DNA of 64,000 bases from the NCBI RefSeq assembly GCF_015291725.1, contig NZ_CP030038.1, positions 1,229,001 to 1,293,000 on the forward strand. The letters run 5' to 3'. The notes beneath the pieces are model-generated. The model worked only from the letters and a program-made list of their open reading frames with translations. It was not told where the DNA came from and did not search any database. The position numbers and the translations under genes were made by a program. This DNA comes from Bradyrhizobium sp. CCBAU 51765. GTDB lineage: Bacteria > Pseudomonadota > Alphaproteobacteria > Rhizobiales > Xanthobacteraceae. Below are positions 54,530-63,654 of this stretch, one piece after another. How positions within the stretch are numbered: position 1 is the first letter of the stretch; each line of letters opens with the position of its first letter.

Positions 54530-54655
54530 GATCTGTCTCCTTTGCGCAAAATCAAGCGCGCAGGAGATGTAGGGTTCCATTGTGGCCCCAACAGTGCCGG
54601 CCGGATTAAATTTCCGTATGCGACAAGCTGCCTCCTGGCCCGCGTCTCGCTGGGT

Positions 54656-55501
54656 TCATCCCAGTGTCACGTTGCTGTCCGACAGCAGGCGCGCAAAGGC
54701 GTCGCTGGCGAGATAAGCATGCTCGCGCTCGCGGACATCGGTCATCGGGTCGAGGCCGGCGAGGACGTCATCGACGAAGCCGGGATGGCACATCACGAGG
54801 CCGCCATCGGGGAGCCCTTCCAGGAACTGCCGCATCAGCGCGCCGAAATCGGCGGCGCGCGTGAAATCATAGGCGCCGGCGAAGCCCGGGTTGAAGCTGA
54901 GGCCGGCGCTGCCGGCGCGGCGGCGGAATTGCGCGCTGAGACTGTCGAGCACCATGGCTTTTGGTGAGGCCAGCCGTTGCCTGAGCGGCAGATCGCGGCC
55001 GCCCTGACGCACCCAGGCGTTTGGCGCAGCCTCAGCGACCGCATCGACGAAGCCGTCGCGGACCTGCGGGTAGAGCTGCACATGCTGGTGGCCGTCGACG
55101 AAATCGGGGGCGCGCCCGAACGCTTCCATGAAGGCTGCCAGCTGCGCCTTGACTTCGTTGCGGAAGAATTCCCGGTCGAGCCGCCGCAAAACGCCCGCGC
55201 GCAGCAGCTTCGGAAACGGCATGAACATGTCGCCGTCGAGCGGTCGGAAATGCATGGTGAGCGGCCGGAACGGCGCCGACAGCGTCACGTGCAATCCGAT
55301 CGTGCAGCGCGGGTTCGTCTTCGCTGCGGACTGAAGCGCCTCGATCTCGCTGCGCACGATCGCCGGACCCACCATCATCACCGAGGTGGCGTTGAGGCGG
55401 CCGCGTTCGATCAGGTCGCGGATGGCGCGGTTGACGGCCGGGCTGATGCCGTAATCGTCGGCGCAGAGCCAGATTCGCCGCGGGCGCGCGGCCGCGCTCA
55501 T
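54656..55501 (-). CDS. ChbG/HpnK family deacetylase
   Basis: A 281-residue polysaccharide-deacetylase-like (YdjC) enzyme. ADDYGIS (about 12-18) gives the Asp pair for the metal, DFVDGHQHVQLYP near 128 the His ligands, and MCHPGFVDD near 232 another His. HpnK removes the N-acetyl from glucosaminyl-hopanoids; ChbG deacetylates chito-sugars. Its ATG overlaps the stop of the glycosyltransferase gene as ATGA, so the two are coupled. That favours deacetylating a sugar that the partner attaches to a lipid. Confidence 0.88.
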   Translation of the reverse strand: MSAAARPRRIWLCADDYGISPAVNRAIRDLIERGRLNATSVMMVGPAIVRSEIEALQSAAKTNPRCTIGLHVTLSAPFRPLTMHFRPLDGDMFMPFPKLLRAGVLRRLDREFFRNEVKAQLAAFMEAFGRAPDFVDGHQHVQLYPQVRDGFVDAVAEAAPNAWVRQGGRDLPLRQRLASPKAMVLDSLSAQFRRRAGSAGLSFNPGFAGAYDFTRAADFGALMRQFLEGLPDGGLVMCHPGFVDDVLAGLDPMTDVREREHAYLASDAFARLLSDSNVTLG

Positions 55502-56544
55502 TCGGCCGCCGTCCTGTTCGGGGCGTCGTCGGCCTTGCCGGCCTCGGAGTGCTTCTCGCTGTGCTCGGCGACGAAGTAGATCGGGCGCGCCTTGAGCTCG
55601 GAGAGGATCTTGCCGATATATTCGCCGACGATGCCGATCATGATGAGCTGCACGCCGCCGATCGTCATCAGGCCGATCACGAGCGAGGGATAGCCGGGCA
55701 CCTGCTTGCCGGTCGTGAACACCTCCCAGAGGATCGACAGGCCGAACAGGAAGGCACCTCCGGCGAGAATGACGCCGAGCAGGCTGGCGAAGCGCAGCGG
55801 TGCCACCGAAAACGAGGTCAGGCCCTCGATCGAGAGGCCGAGCAGGCTTGCGGCGTTGAAGGTGGTGACGCCATGGACGCGCGCCGCGGGCTCGTAGTCG
55901 ACGCGGATCTGGCGAAAGCCGATCCAGCTGGCGAGGCCTTTGAAGAAACGGTTGCGTTCCGGCAACTGCCGGAGTGCGGCGACCGCGCGCGGCGAGAGCA
56001 GGCGGAAGTCGCCGGCGTCCTCGGGAATCTTCTGGCGTGCGCCCCAATTGATCAGCGCGTAGAAGCCGTGCACCGCGACCCGGCGCAAGAAGGGCTCGTT
56101 GTCGCGATGCGCCTTGGCGGTGTAGACGACGTCATAGCCGTCATCGATCCAGTGCCGCACCAGCTGTTCGATCAGCGCCGGCGGATGCTGGCCGTCCCCG
56201 TCCATGAACATGACGGCACCGAGCCGGGCATGGTCGAGGCCGGCCATCAGCGCGGCCTCCTTGCCGAAATTGCGCGACAGCGACACCACCTGGACGTCGA
56301 TCGCGTCGGCGGGCAGCGACCGCGCGATCGACAGCGTCGCATCCTTGCTGCCGTCGTCGACGTAGACGACCTCGCAAGTCAGCCGATAGCGCTGCCGCAG
56401 CGTCTTTGCGAGATCGCAGATACGCTGATGCAGGGCAGCGAGGCCCGCCGCCTCGTTGTAGACGGGGACGACTATCGACAGCCCCTTCGCAGCGGCGCTC
56501 GCTGCGGTGGTCGTCATGCCGGAAACGTCAGAGCCCAGCGTCAT
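55498..56544 (-). CDS. DPM1/GtrB-type polyprenol-phosphate glycosyltransferase
   Basis: A 348-residue GT2 enzyme that moves a sugar from a nucleotide onto a lipid phosphate. VVPVYNEAAG (about 25-34) opens the fold, YVDDGSKDAT (about 61-70) binds nucleotide, and FMDGDGQHPP (about 111-120) is the metal site. Two C-terminal membrane helices (about 245-270 and 285-310) follow, as in GtrB/ArnC-like proteins. A second Met ten codons in is an alternative start. It is coupled to the ChbG/HpnK-like deacetylase. Confidence 0.9.
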   Translation of the reverse strand: MTLGSDVSGMTTTAASAAAKGLSIVVPVYNEAAGLAALHQRICDLAKTLRQRYRLTCEVVYVDDGSKDATLSIARSLPADAIDVQVVSLSRNFGKEAALMAGLDHARLGAVMFMDGDGQHPPALIEQLVRHWIDDGYDVVYTAKAHRDNEPFLRRVAVHGFYALINWGARQKIPEDAGDFRLLSPRAVAALRQLPERNRFFKGLASWIGFRQIRVDYEPAARVHGVTTFNAASLLGLSIEGLTSFSVAPLRFASLLGVILAGGAFLFGLSILWEVFTTGKQVPGYPSLVIGLMTIGGVQLIMIGIVGEYIGKILSELKARPIYFVAEHSEKHSEAGKADDAPNRTAAE

Positions 56545-56630
56545 CGATCAAGGTTCCAGAGGCGTTTAGATGTTCTCAACAGCATATGGTAGCTGCCGCT
56601 TGCTGTCGCCATGCTGAACGAACCTCGGGC

Positions 56631-57608
56631 TCACTGCCCGAGGAACGCCTCGAGCTTGGCGAACAGCGGGTTCTCCCGATCGAACACGTAGTCCAGCGAG
56701 ACCACCGAGACGGTCTCGGCGCCATGCTCGCGCAGGAAGCTCGCCAGCGCATAGAGCTGACCCGGCGGGCAGTGCAGCGTCAGCATGCCTGACGAAGTCG
56801 GACCGCCGAACGGAGCCTCGACGCCGTATCGGCTATGGGCCTCGCCGAGCAGGGCGGCGTCGCATTGCCGGAAGCGGGTGCGGACTTCGCGGTATTTGTT
56901 GGCCCGCGCCCGCGCTGCGATGTGATCGAGGATGACACGCGCCGTCTCTCGCGCCTGCGGCGACCAGTCGGCCCCTTTGGATGCGACCAGATTGGCCTGG
57001 CTGCGCAGGATTGTACCGTCGTCGAGCACGCGCAAGCCGTTGGCGGCGAGCGTTGCGCCCGTGGTGGTGATGTCGACGATCAACTCGGCGCTGCCGGCCG
57101 CCGGCGCGCCTTCGGTCGCGCCTGCGCTTTCGACGATGCGGTAATCGGTGATGCCGTGGGTCTGGAAGAAGCCGCGGGTGAGGTTGACGAACTTGGTCGC
57201 GACCCGCATCCGCATGTGATGCTGCTCGCGGAAGCCGGTGGTGACATCGTCGAGGTCCGCCATGGTGCGGACGTCGATCCAGGCCTGCGGCACCGCGACG
57301 ACGACGTCGGCATAGCCGAAGCCGAGCCCTTCGATCAGCGACACGCGCTTGTCGGCATCGGCGATGTTCTCGCGCACCAGGTCCTCGCCGGTGACGCCGA
57401 GATGCGCAAAGCCGCGGGCGAGTTGCGAGGCGATCTCGCTCGCCGAGAGATAGGCGACCTCGACATTGTCGAGACCTGCGATCGTGCCGCGATAGTCGCG
57501 GGCGCCGCCGGCCTTCGACAGCTTGAGACCGGCGCGGGCGAAGAAGGCCTCGGTGTTCTCCTGAAGGCGGCCCTTGGAGGGAACGGCCAGAACGAATGGC
57601 GCGCTCAT
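56631..57608 (-). CDS. hisG: ATP phosphoribosyltransferase HisG, with C-terminal extension
   Basis: First step of histidine synthesis: ATP plus PRPP to phosphoribosyl-ATP. The catalytic core (about 1-225) has PSKGRLQ (10-16) and the PRPP loop segment [13 protein letters not shown] near 172-184. A further 100 residues follow, with [19 protein letters not shown] (about 273-291) and [11 protein letters not shown] near 308, which look like an ACT-type regulatory fold. It is 325 residues, near the long form, yet it sits 3 bp from hisZ, which is normally paired with the short form (about 200-230). Confidence 0.93.
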   Translation of the reverse strand: MSAPFVLAVPSKGRLQENTEAFFARAGLKLSKAGGARDYRGTIAGLDNVEVAYLSASEIASQLARGFAHLGVTGEDLVRENIADADKRVSLIEGLGFGYADVVVAVPQAWIDVRTMADLDDVTTGFREQHHMRMRVATKFVNLTRGFFQTHGITDYRIVESAGATEGAPAAGSAELIVDITTTGATLAANGLRVLDDGTILRSQANLVASKGADWSPQARETARVILDHIAARARANKYREVRTRFRQCDAALLGEAHSRYGVEAPFGGPTSSGMLTLHCPPGQLYALASFLREHGAETVSVVSLDYVFDRENPLFAKLEAFLGQ

Positions 57609-57611
57609 GAC

Positions 57612-58760
57612 TTAAGCTCCCACCTTGCGGCCGATCTTCGTCAGCGCATCCACCCAGACCGAGAAGCCGACCGCGGGGATCGGCTCGCTCGAGCCGAGCT
57701 GGGTCATCAGCCCGTCATAGCGGCCGCCCGCGACCAGCGGCTCGGCGCCGTTGCCCCGGTGATGCAGCTCGAATTCGAAGCCGGTGTAATAGTCGAGGCC
57801 GCGCCCGAACGCCGTCGAGAAGCGGGTCTGCTTCACCTCGATGCCGCGCGCCGCCATGAAGCCGACGCGGCTCTCGAACTGATCGATCGCCGGGGCCAGA
57901 TCGAGCTTCGCGTCGGTCGTGAGTGCGCGCAGCTCGGCGATGGCGTCGTCGGGATTGCCTGATATCGACAGGAAGCGCTTGAGCACGGCGATCGCCTCGC
58001 GCGGCAGCGCGCCGCCCTTCAGCGTCGATTGCTCGAGGAAGCGATCGGCGATCTCGGCCGTGGTGCGCCCGCCGACATTGGTGGTGCCGGCGATCGACAT
58101 CAGGTCGGTCACGAAGGCGAGTGCCGCCTTCCGATCGGAGCCGGCGAGGGCGGCCAGCACGCCCTCATATTCGCTGCGCGTCGCGGTGCTGGCGGCTGCC
58201 AGCCGCTCCAGATCCTGCTCCAGGCTGATCTTGCGGTTGAAATCCTTGACCAGGCGGCGGCGCCAGACCGGATAGAGGTTGAGTGCATCCAGCAGGGCAT
58301 TGAACAGCGCGACATCGCCGGTACGGATCTCGACATCGCGGACGCCGAAGGCGGCGGTCGCCTCCAGCGCCAGGGCCAGCATCTCGGCATCGGCCGCGGC
58401 GCGGTCCTGGCGGCCGAACGATTCGATGCCGGCTTGCAGGAATTCGCTGGCCTGGCCGCTACGGTAACGAAACACCGGACCGAGATAGCTGAACCCGGCC
58501 GGCTGGCCGGCGCGGGTCGAGGCGAGATAGTCGCGCGCGACGGGAATCGTCAGGTCCGGGCGCAGGCAGAGCTCCTCGCCGGAAAGGTCTGTGGTGAGGT
58601 ACAGGCTCTTGCGGATGTCCTCGCCGGAGAGATCCAGGAACGGCTCGGCCGGTTGCAGGATGGCGGGCTCGGCCCGGACGTAACCGGCCTGCGCGAACGA
58701 CAAGAGCAGCGTATCCGCCCAGGCGGAGCCGGCAGCATTTGAGGTGGCAGTCGCGGTCAT
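57612..58760 (-). CDS. hisZ: ATP phosphoribosyltransferase regulatory subunit HisZ
   Basis: A 382-residue HisRS-like protein without aminoacylation activity that activates HisG and gives histidine feedback. LRPDLTIPVARDY (about 68-80) and RYRSGQASEFLQAGIESFG (about 99-117) are the class II synthetase motifs, and AGGRYDGLM near 351 ends the catalytic-like fold. The ATG at 58772 is a second possible start. It is three bases ahead of hisG in the same direction, so the two are one operon. Confidence 0.92.
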   Translation of the reverse strand: MTATATSNAAGSAWADTLLLSFAQAGYVRAEPAILQPAEPFLDLSGEDIRKSLYLTTDLSGEELCLRPDLTIPVARDYLASTRAGQPAGFSYLGPVFRYRSGQASEFLQAGIESFGRQDRAAADAEMLALALEATAAFGVRDVEIRTGDVALFNALLDALNLYPVWRRRLVKDFNRKISLEQDLERLAAASTATRSEYEGVLAALAGSDRKAALAFVTDLMSIAGTTNVGGRTTAEIADRFLEQSTLKGGALPREAIAVLKRFLSISGNPDDAIAELRALTTDAKLDLAPAIDQFESRVGFMAARGIEVKQTRFSTAFGRGLDYYTGFEFELHHRGNGAEPLVAGGRYDGLMTQLGSSEPIPAVGFSVWVDALTKIGRKVGA

Positions 58761-58997
58761 CTCGGGGTCCATCGGCCCGGTGGAACCGGGCAGGGCAAGG
58801 AAGGAATGGGAGTTGGCGCAGCCCTTAGCACGGCCCGAAAGCGCTTTCGACCTCCAAAGGATCAATCGCTTAACGAGTTTGGAGCGACGCCGGCCCCCGT
58901 CGGCAGGGTGTAGAACGCGGCATCGATCAGGTAATTTGATACCGAATTCCGATGGATCACGTTTCGTCGCGGGATGCGCCGGACGAGGGGGGCGGCT

Positions 58998-59201
58998 TCA
59001 TTCGGTTGGGCCGGGGACTGGAGCCGGTTCCTCGGTCACGGCAAAGCTCGACCCGGCCGTCGCGGTCCCCGCTGCTTCCGCGAGTTGTTCCGCCAGGTCG
59101 AGGACCCTTCCCCTTCTGCCGGGGTCCGCGAGGCGAAGAAACGCCTTGATGAGCCGCAGCGACTCGCGTGATCGCGCCTCGGGCACAAGGTCGTCATTCA
59201 T
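58998..59201 (-). CDS. Small helical protein with a regulator-like tail
   Basis: A 67-residue protein: MNDDLVPEARSRESLRLIKA, then FLRLADPGRRGRVLDLAEQ and a Thr/Ala/Pro tail. The middle is like the C-terminal tail seen after the helix-turn-helix of many XRE regulators of Bradyrhizobium, here without the DNA-binding part. GGAAG precedes the ATG; a start at 59216 is possible. It is divergent from the winged-helix gene. It may be a partner of the two regulators next door. Confidence 0.5.
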   Translation of the reverse strand: MNDDLVPEARSRESLRLIKAFLRLADPGRRGRVLDLAEQLAEAAGTATAGSSFAVTEEPAPVPGPTE

Positions 59202-59363
59202 TGCCTTGTCTTCCATCGCGATCGCCACCGCCGGCGGCGCCGGCATCGTCCAATCTGTTGGATGCGCGCTCGCGCAATGAAGTCCTGGCGGCCGGGGTCC
59301 GGCGGGCACGTCGAAGGTCTCGCCGACAACGATGTCCGGATGCAGCAGCAGGCCGGCGCCACA

Positions 59364-59978
59364 ATGAGAAACTACGGACGGCTGGCAAGTCGTCGCATAC
59401 TCATTTTGGGTATGGCCGATGATCCGTTCGCCGTAGCCATCGTCTACAAGATGAATGTTGGTTTTCGATTCATGCGCAATGCTTCAGATATTATCCGGAC
59501 GGTCTCGCGGCATACGCTAGCCTATATGCTGTTCTCGATGAGCGAGTTGTTCCGGCACTACGACGAATTCGATCCGCTGGACCTTCTGATCATTCATGCG
59601 GTCCTGAACGCCAATGTCATCCACGTGATGAACGATCCGGCGTTGGACGAGAAATTCTCCAGCATTCATGCCGTCGAGCCGGACGTGATCAAGCAGGGGG
59701 TCTCTCGTGCCGCACTCTCCCGCTTCCTCAGCCTGCCACTGGAGACGGTTCGCCGTCGCGTGACGGGACTGAAGAGGCGGAAGATTCTCGCCGAGACGAA
59801 GGCCGGACTCATCGTGACCGAGCAGAACGCATTCAGGTTTGGAAATAACCACGAGCTGCAGAAGACGAACATGCTGTTGCTCGCGAAGCTGCTTCGCGAT
59901 CTCAAGCGTGCCGGCATCAGCGGGCCGGATGATCTGCGCGCCTCCAGGGGCGCGACGTCCGCAAAGAAGGCAAGGTAA
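59364..59978 (+). CDS. Winged-helix-like protein of unknown family
   Basis: A 204-residue protein (start uncertain; earlier in-frame Met at 59262, 59277 and 59340). Residues about 115-150, VSRAALSRFLSLPLETVRRR and VTGLKRRKILAETKAG, look like a winged helix. The N-terminal half has hydrophobic helices (YMLFSMSELFRHYDEFDPLD, then LLIIHAVLNANVIHVMND) that could bind a ligand or dimerise. The tail is basic. It is 10 bp upstream of an AraC gene and likely co-transcribed. I do not recognise the family. Confidence 0.6.
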   Translation: MRNYGRLASRRILILGMADDPFAVAIVYKMNVGFRFMRNASDIIRTVSRHTLAYMLFSMSELFRHYDEFDPLDLLIIHAVLNANVIHVMNDPALDEKFSSIHAVEPDVIKQGVSRAALSRFLSLPLETVRRRVTGLKRRKILAETKAGLIVTEQNAFRFGNNHELQKTNMLLLAKLLRDLKRAGISGPDDLRASRGATSAKKAR

Positions 59979-59988
59979 GCGACACGAT

Positions 59989-61020
59989 ATGGATCAAGGC
60001 CATCTCGATACGGCGCGCGACGGAGCGCGAGAGCTGGCGACGGACCGCTTGATGTCCTTCCAGCAGCTCAAGCCATCGTCGGCCCTCGAGCTCAGGGCAT
60101 ATGACATCGACCATTTCGGCGAGACCGAGAGATATGCCGGCGCTTCCAGCATGCCGTTGTCGGTCGGGGCGACGGCAATCATGCGGGCCCGGCTCAGCCT
60201 GCCGACCCTGACCCTCTCTCTGGTGAAAACCGTCCCGAGGATCGTTCGCGGCTATCAATTGACCGATGCCGCCGCCGTCGTGGTGCCGATGGATCACGTG
60301 ACCTCGGCCCGCATCAACGGGCAACCAATGGGCCGTTCCATCGTCGTTCTGACGGGCAGCTCCGATTGCCTGGTCTATGAGCCGGAGGGCCGGCTGATGG
60401 CAGTCGTGTATCTCAGTCCGCCGCAGCGCGAACCCTGGGCGCAGCTGGGTGACGGCTATCGCCTGGTGAACCCGCCGTCGGACGTTCTTGCCTCGCTGCG
60501 TCGCCTGATCTCCGTTACGCTGGAAACCGCGGCTCATGACCCGGACTTCCTGAACGAGCCGATGTCGCTGACCGCCGTCGAGCAGTCCCTGCTCAGCACG
60601 ATGGACTCTGCGCTGCGCACCAGCGCGAGCGGCGGACCTGCATCGTCCGCCACGGATGGCTATCGGCGGATCGTCGCGGACATGGAAAGATTGATCCGGC
60701 AAGACCCGACGGTCTGGCCCAGGACGCCCGAGCTGGCCGCGCAGGTGGGCGTGTCCGTCCGGACTCTCCAGAGCGCGACACAGGCCATTTGCGGCATGAG
60801 CCCGCATCGCTACAGCCGGGTCCTGCGGCTCTGGTCGGTGCGCAAGCAGCTGCGCATCGGTCCCGGGCGGCGCAGTGTGAAGGCCTGTGCAATTGCGCAC
60901 GGCTTCTGGCATCTGAGCGAGTTCGCGGCGAGTTACAGGGCGGCCTTCGGGGAGCTGCCGTCCGAGACCCTGCACCGCGCGATGCAGGAAACGATCTCAA
61001 GCGCGATGCGATCGGGATGA
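59989..61020 (+). CDS. AraC family transcriptional regulator
   Basis: A 343-residue regulator with an AraC-binding-like N-terminal domain (about 30-180) and a C-terminal AraC helix-turn-helix (about 245-335, with ELAAQVGVSVRTLQ and IAHGFWHLSEFAASYRAAFG). AAGGTAAG precedes the ATG at 59989. It starts 10 bp after the winged-helix gene, so the two form an operon. The second HTH has the HLSEFAASYR signature, which is normal. The target and inducer are unknown; the small gene across the divergent promoter is a candidate target. Confidence 0.88.
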   Translation: MDQGHLDTARDGARELATDRLMSFQQLKPSSALELRAYDIDHFGETERYAGASSMPLSVGATAIMRARLSLPTLTLSLVKTVPRIVRGYQLTDAAAVVVPMDHVTSARINGQPMGRSIVVLTGSSDCLVYEPEGRLMAVVYLSPPQREPWAQLGDGYRLVNPPSDVLASLRRLISVTLETAAHDPDFLNEPMSLTAVEQSLLSTMDSALRTSASGGPASSATDGYRRIVADMERLIRQDPTVWPRTPELAAQVGVSVRTLQSATQAICGMSPHRYSRVLRLWSVRKQLRIGPGRRSVKACAIAHGFWHLSEFAASYRAAFGELPSETLHRAMQETISSAMRSG

Positions 61021-61048
61021 ATCGTCATCGCGCTTGAGGTTATTGTTT

Positions 61049-61096
61049 GAGCATGATCATTCCGGAAAACCGCTGCACGCTTTTCCGGATCATGCT
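61049..61096. repeat. GCATGATC-type palindromic repeat, copy 4 (reverse)
   Basis: GAGCATGATCATTCCGGAAAA faces TTTTCCGGATCATGCT across CCGCTGCACGC; the strongest match of the four and in opposite orientation. It overlaps the stop codon of rsmE by two bases. Confidence 0.75.
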
Positions 61097-61850
61097 AGCC
61101 GCGCCCACCGCCCCAGTCGCCCAGCACCGCCTGCACCAGCGCCAGCGCCGCCACCGCGGCGGTGTCGGCTCGCATGATCCGGGGGCCGAGGGCCAGCCGC
61201 AGGATCTTGGGCTGCCGCAGCAGCAGTGCCCGTTCCTCCTCGGCGAAACCGCCTTCGGGGCCGATCAGCACGTCAATACCTCCGCCGGCCTCACGGGTGT
61301 CTTGCAGGCTCTGAACGGGGTCCTGGACCTCCGCCGCCTCATCGCAGAAGATCAGCAACCGGCCCGCGGCGCGCTGGCTCAGGAAGCGCTCCAGCGGCAC
61401 CGGCTCGGCAACGGTGGCGATGCTGAGGATGCCGCATTGCTCGGCCGCCTCGACCACGTTGGCGCGCATTCGTTCGGTATTGACCCGGGAAGCCTGGGTG
61501 AACCGTGTCAGGACCGGCTGCAGGGCGGCGGCGCCCATCTCGATCGCCTTCTGCACCATGTAATCCAGCCGGGCATGCTTTAGCGGCGCGAAGACGTAAG
61601 TGAGGTCGGGTAGCTGGTCCTGGGGCCGGGTCTGCTGGAGGATCACGAGGCCATCCGGTCGCTTGCGGCCCTCGATGGCCGCCTGCCACTCGCCGTCGCG
61701 GCCGTTGAAGGCCAGGACTTCGGCCCCGGCGGCAAGGCGCAGCACGTTGCCGAGATAGTTGCTCTGGTCGCGGTCGAGCGGCACCCTGGCGTCCTGGACG
61801 AGGGCGGCATCGACGAACAGCCGGGGAGCGCGAAAATCGTGGGAGGGCAT
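61095..61850 (-). CDS. rsmE: 16S rRNA (uracil1498-N3)-methyltransferase
   Basis: A 251-residue SPOUT (knotted) methyltransferase that methylates U1498 of 16S rRNA. LFVDAALVQDARVPLDRDQ at the start is the PUA-like part. VLIGPEGGFAEEE near 199-211 and LRLALGPRIMRADTAAV near 222-238 form the SAM-binding knot. Length is normal. Its stop is overlapped by a palindromic repeat, an odd but harmless join. Confidence 0.95.
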   Translation of the reverse strand: MPSHDFRAPRLFVDAALVQDARVPLDRDQSNYLGNVLRLAAGAEVLAFNGRDGEWQAAIEGRKRPDGLVILQQTRPQDQLPDLTYVFAPLKHARLDYMVQKAIEMGAAALQPVLTRFTQASRVNTERMRANVVEAAEQCGILSIATVAEPVPLERFLSQRAAGRLLIFCDEAAEVQDPVQSLQDTREAGGGIDVLIGPEGGFAEEERALLLRQPKILRLALGPRIMRADTAAVAALALVQAVLGDWGGGRG

Positions 61851-62059
61851 CGTCAGAGGTCCGATTTGCCGCCGTTCTTAACCGAAACCAGTAGTTTTGG
61901 GGGTAAATATCGCCGGATTGGTGCGTCCCAGCGCCGCGCTCTTGCCCTATTCCACGGGTTGTTAAGGGCCGGCGGGAATCGTAGAAAAGCGAACACGCTG
62001 GTCGCGCTTCAATTGGGAAGACGCCGCCCCCGTAAGCTCCTGCCGGAGAGACTGCCTTC

Positions 62060-62722
62060 ATGATCCGTCGTCTGATGGTTCCGATCACTGCCGCCATGGT
62101 CGCCATGGGTGCCGCGGGCGCCCATGCGCAAAGCGCCTTCCCGGCGCCGCTGCCCGGTCAGGCTGCTACCAGCTCCCCCTTTCCGCCCGTGAACGGCGCG
62201 GCGCCCGTCGCCTCCGTCGGCACGACGCCGCAATCGTCGTTTCCGGTGAACGGCGCCGCCCCGGTCGGCGGTGCCGGCGCCTTCAGTGCGGCTCCGCCGA
62301 CGCAAGCCGGTCCCGGTGAGGACTGCATGAAGGCGTTCATGCCCCTGCGCGAGGAAGCCGAGAAGCGCGGCAAGCTGATCAAGGCGGCGAGCGACCGTCA
62401 CGCGCCGCCGGACGAGGCCTGCAAGCTGATTCGTAATTTCAGCCAGGCCGAGACCAAGATGATCAAGTACATCGAGACCCACGCCGCCAAATGCGGAATC
62501 CCGGCGCAGGTCGGCGCGCAGATGAAGGACGGTCACAAGAACACAGAGGCGATGGCGGCGAAGGTCTGCAACGTCGCGCTGCAGATGCAGCAGCAACAGG
62601 CGCGTCCGGCCGGCCCGTCCCTGAGCGAGGTACTCGGTTCGGGCTCTGCGCCGGAGGTCAATGCCGGCAAGAAGGGCGGCAGCACCTTCGATACGCTCAA
62701 CGGCAACGTCCTGACCCGATGA
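62060..62722 (+). CDS. Exported hypothetical protein upstream of ubiA
   Basis: A 220-residue secreted protein. The signal peptide is about 1-23 (AHA|QSA). A Pro/Ala-rich stretch has a repeated PVNGAAPV unit (two copies, about 46-72). A helical domain with three Cys follows (about 88-175: EDCMKAFMPLREEAEKR, then DEACKLIRNFSQAETKMI, HAAKCGIPAQVG, KVCNVALQMQ). The tail ends FDTLNGNVLTR. Four Cys in the domain may pair. It overlaps ubiA as ATGA. The function is unknown. Confidence 0.8.
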   Translation: MIRRLMVPITAAMVAMGAAGAHAQSAFPAPLPGQAATSSPFPPVNGAAPVASVGTTPQSSFPVNGAAPVGGAGAFSAAPPTQAGPGEDCMKAFMPLREEAEKRGKLIKAASDRHAPPDEACKLIRNFSQAETKMIKYIETHAAKCGIPAQVGAQMKDGHKNTEAMAAKVCNVALQMQQQQARPAGPSLSEVLGSGSAPEVNAGKKGGSTFDTLNGNVLTR

Positions 62723-63648
62723 GCGAGACATCCGCCCGCGTTGCCGATTCTACCGGCAACTGGGTCGATACGCTCGCGCCGCATTGGGCGCGGCCTTACC
62801 TGCGCCTGTCCCGCTTCGACCGTCCGATCGGCTCCTGGCTTCTCCTGATGCCATGCTGGTGGTCGGCGGCGCTCGCGAGCGGCATGGCGCATGACGTCCG
62901 CGGCCTGCCGCTCACCATCGGGCTGTTCTTCATCGGCGCCTTCGTGATGCGCGGGGCAGGCTGCACCTGGAACGACATCACCGATCGCGATCTCGACGAC
63001 AAGGTCGAGCGCACGCGCTCGCGGCCGTTGCCGTCAGGGCAGGTGACCACGAAGCAGGCGCTGGCCTTCCTGGTCGCGCAGGCGCTGATCGGCCTCCTGG
63101 TGCTGCTGCAGTTCAACCGCTTCGCGATCGCGACCGGCATCGCCTCGCTTCTGATCGTCGCGATCTATCCCTTCATGAAGCGCATCACCTGGTGGCCGCA
63201 GATCGTGCTCGGGCTTGCCTTCTCATGGGGCGCCTTGATGGGATTCGCCGTCACATTGGGACACATCGACGTCACCGCGCTCGTGCTCTATGCCGGCGCG
63301 ATTTCCTGGGTGATCGGCTATGACACGATCTATGCGCATCAGGATGCCGAGGACGACGCGCTGATCGGCATCAAGTCGACCGCGCGCCTGTTCGGCGCGC
63401 ACACCCACCAGGCGCTGATCCTGTTCTACGGGCTCGCGGTGATGTTGATCGGCATCGCGCTGGCCTCCGCCGATGTGCGCTGGCCGGCCTGGCTCGGGCT
63501 CGTGGCCTTCGCCGTGCATCTGGCCTCGCAGATCGTGCGCCTGAAGATCGAAGATCCCGAGCTGTGCCTGCGCCTGTTCAAGTCGAACCGTGACGCGGGC
63601 TTGCTGCTGTTCGCGGGATTGCTGGCCGACGCGGTGATGCGGGCGTAG
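62719..63648 (+). CDS. ubiA: 4-hydroxybenzoate polyprenyltransferase
   Basis: A 309-residue inner-membrane enzyme that prenylates 4-hydroxybenzoate in ubiquinone synthesis. The first Asp-rich motif is NDITDRDLDDKVERT (about 92-106). The second is DTIYAHQDAEDDALIG near 202-217. About eight to nine membrane helices are seen. The start is fixed by the ATGA overlap with the exported protein, and length is normal. The long upstream frame is rejected. Confidence 0.95.
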   Translation: MSETSARVADSTGNWVDTLAPHWARPYLRLSRFDRPIGSWLLLMPCWWSAALASGMAHDVRGLPLTIGLFFIGAFVMRGAGCTWNDITDRDLDDKVERTRSRPLPSGQVTTKQALAFLVAQALIGLLVLLQFNRFAIATGIASLLIVAIYPFMKRITWWPQIVLGLAFSWGALMGFAVTLGHIDVTALVLYAGAISWVIGYDTIYAHQDAEDDALIGIKSTARLFGAHTHQALILFYGLAVMLIGIALASADVRWPAWLGLVAFAVHLASQIVRLKIEDPELCLRLFKSNRDAGLLLFAGLLADAVMRA

Positions 63649-63654
63649 GTCTCG

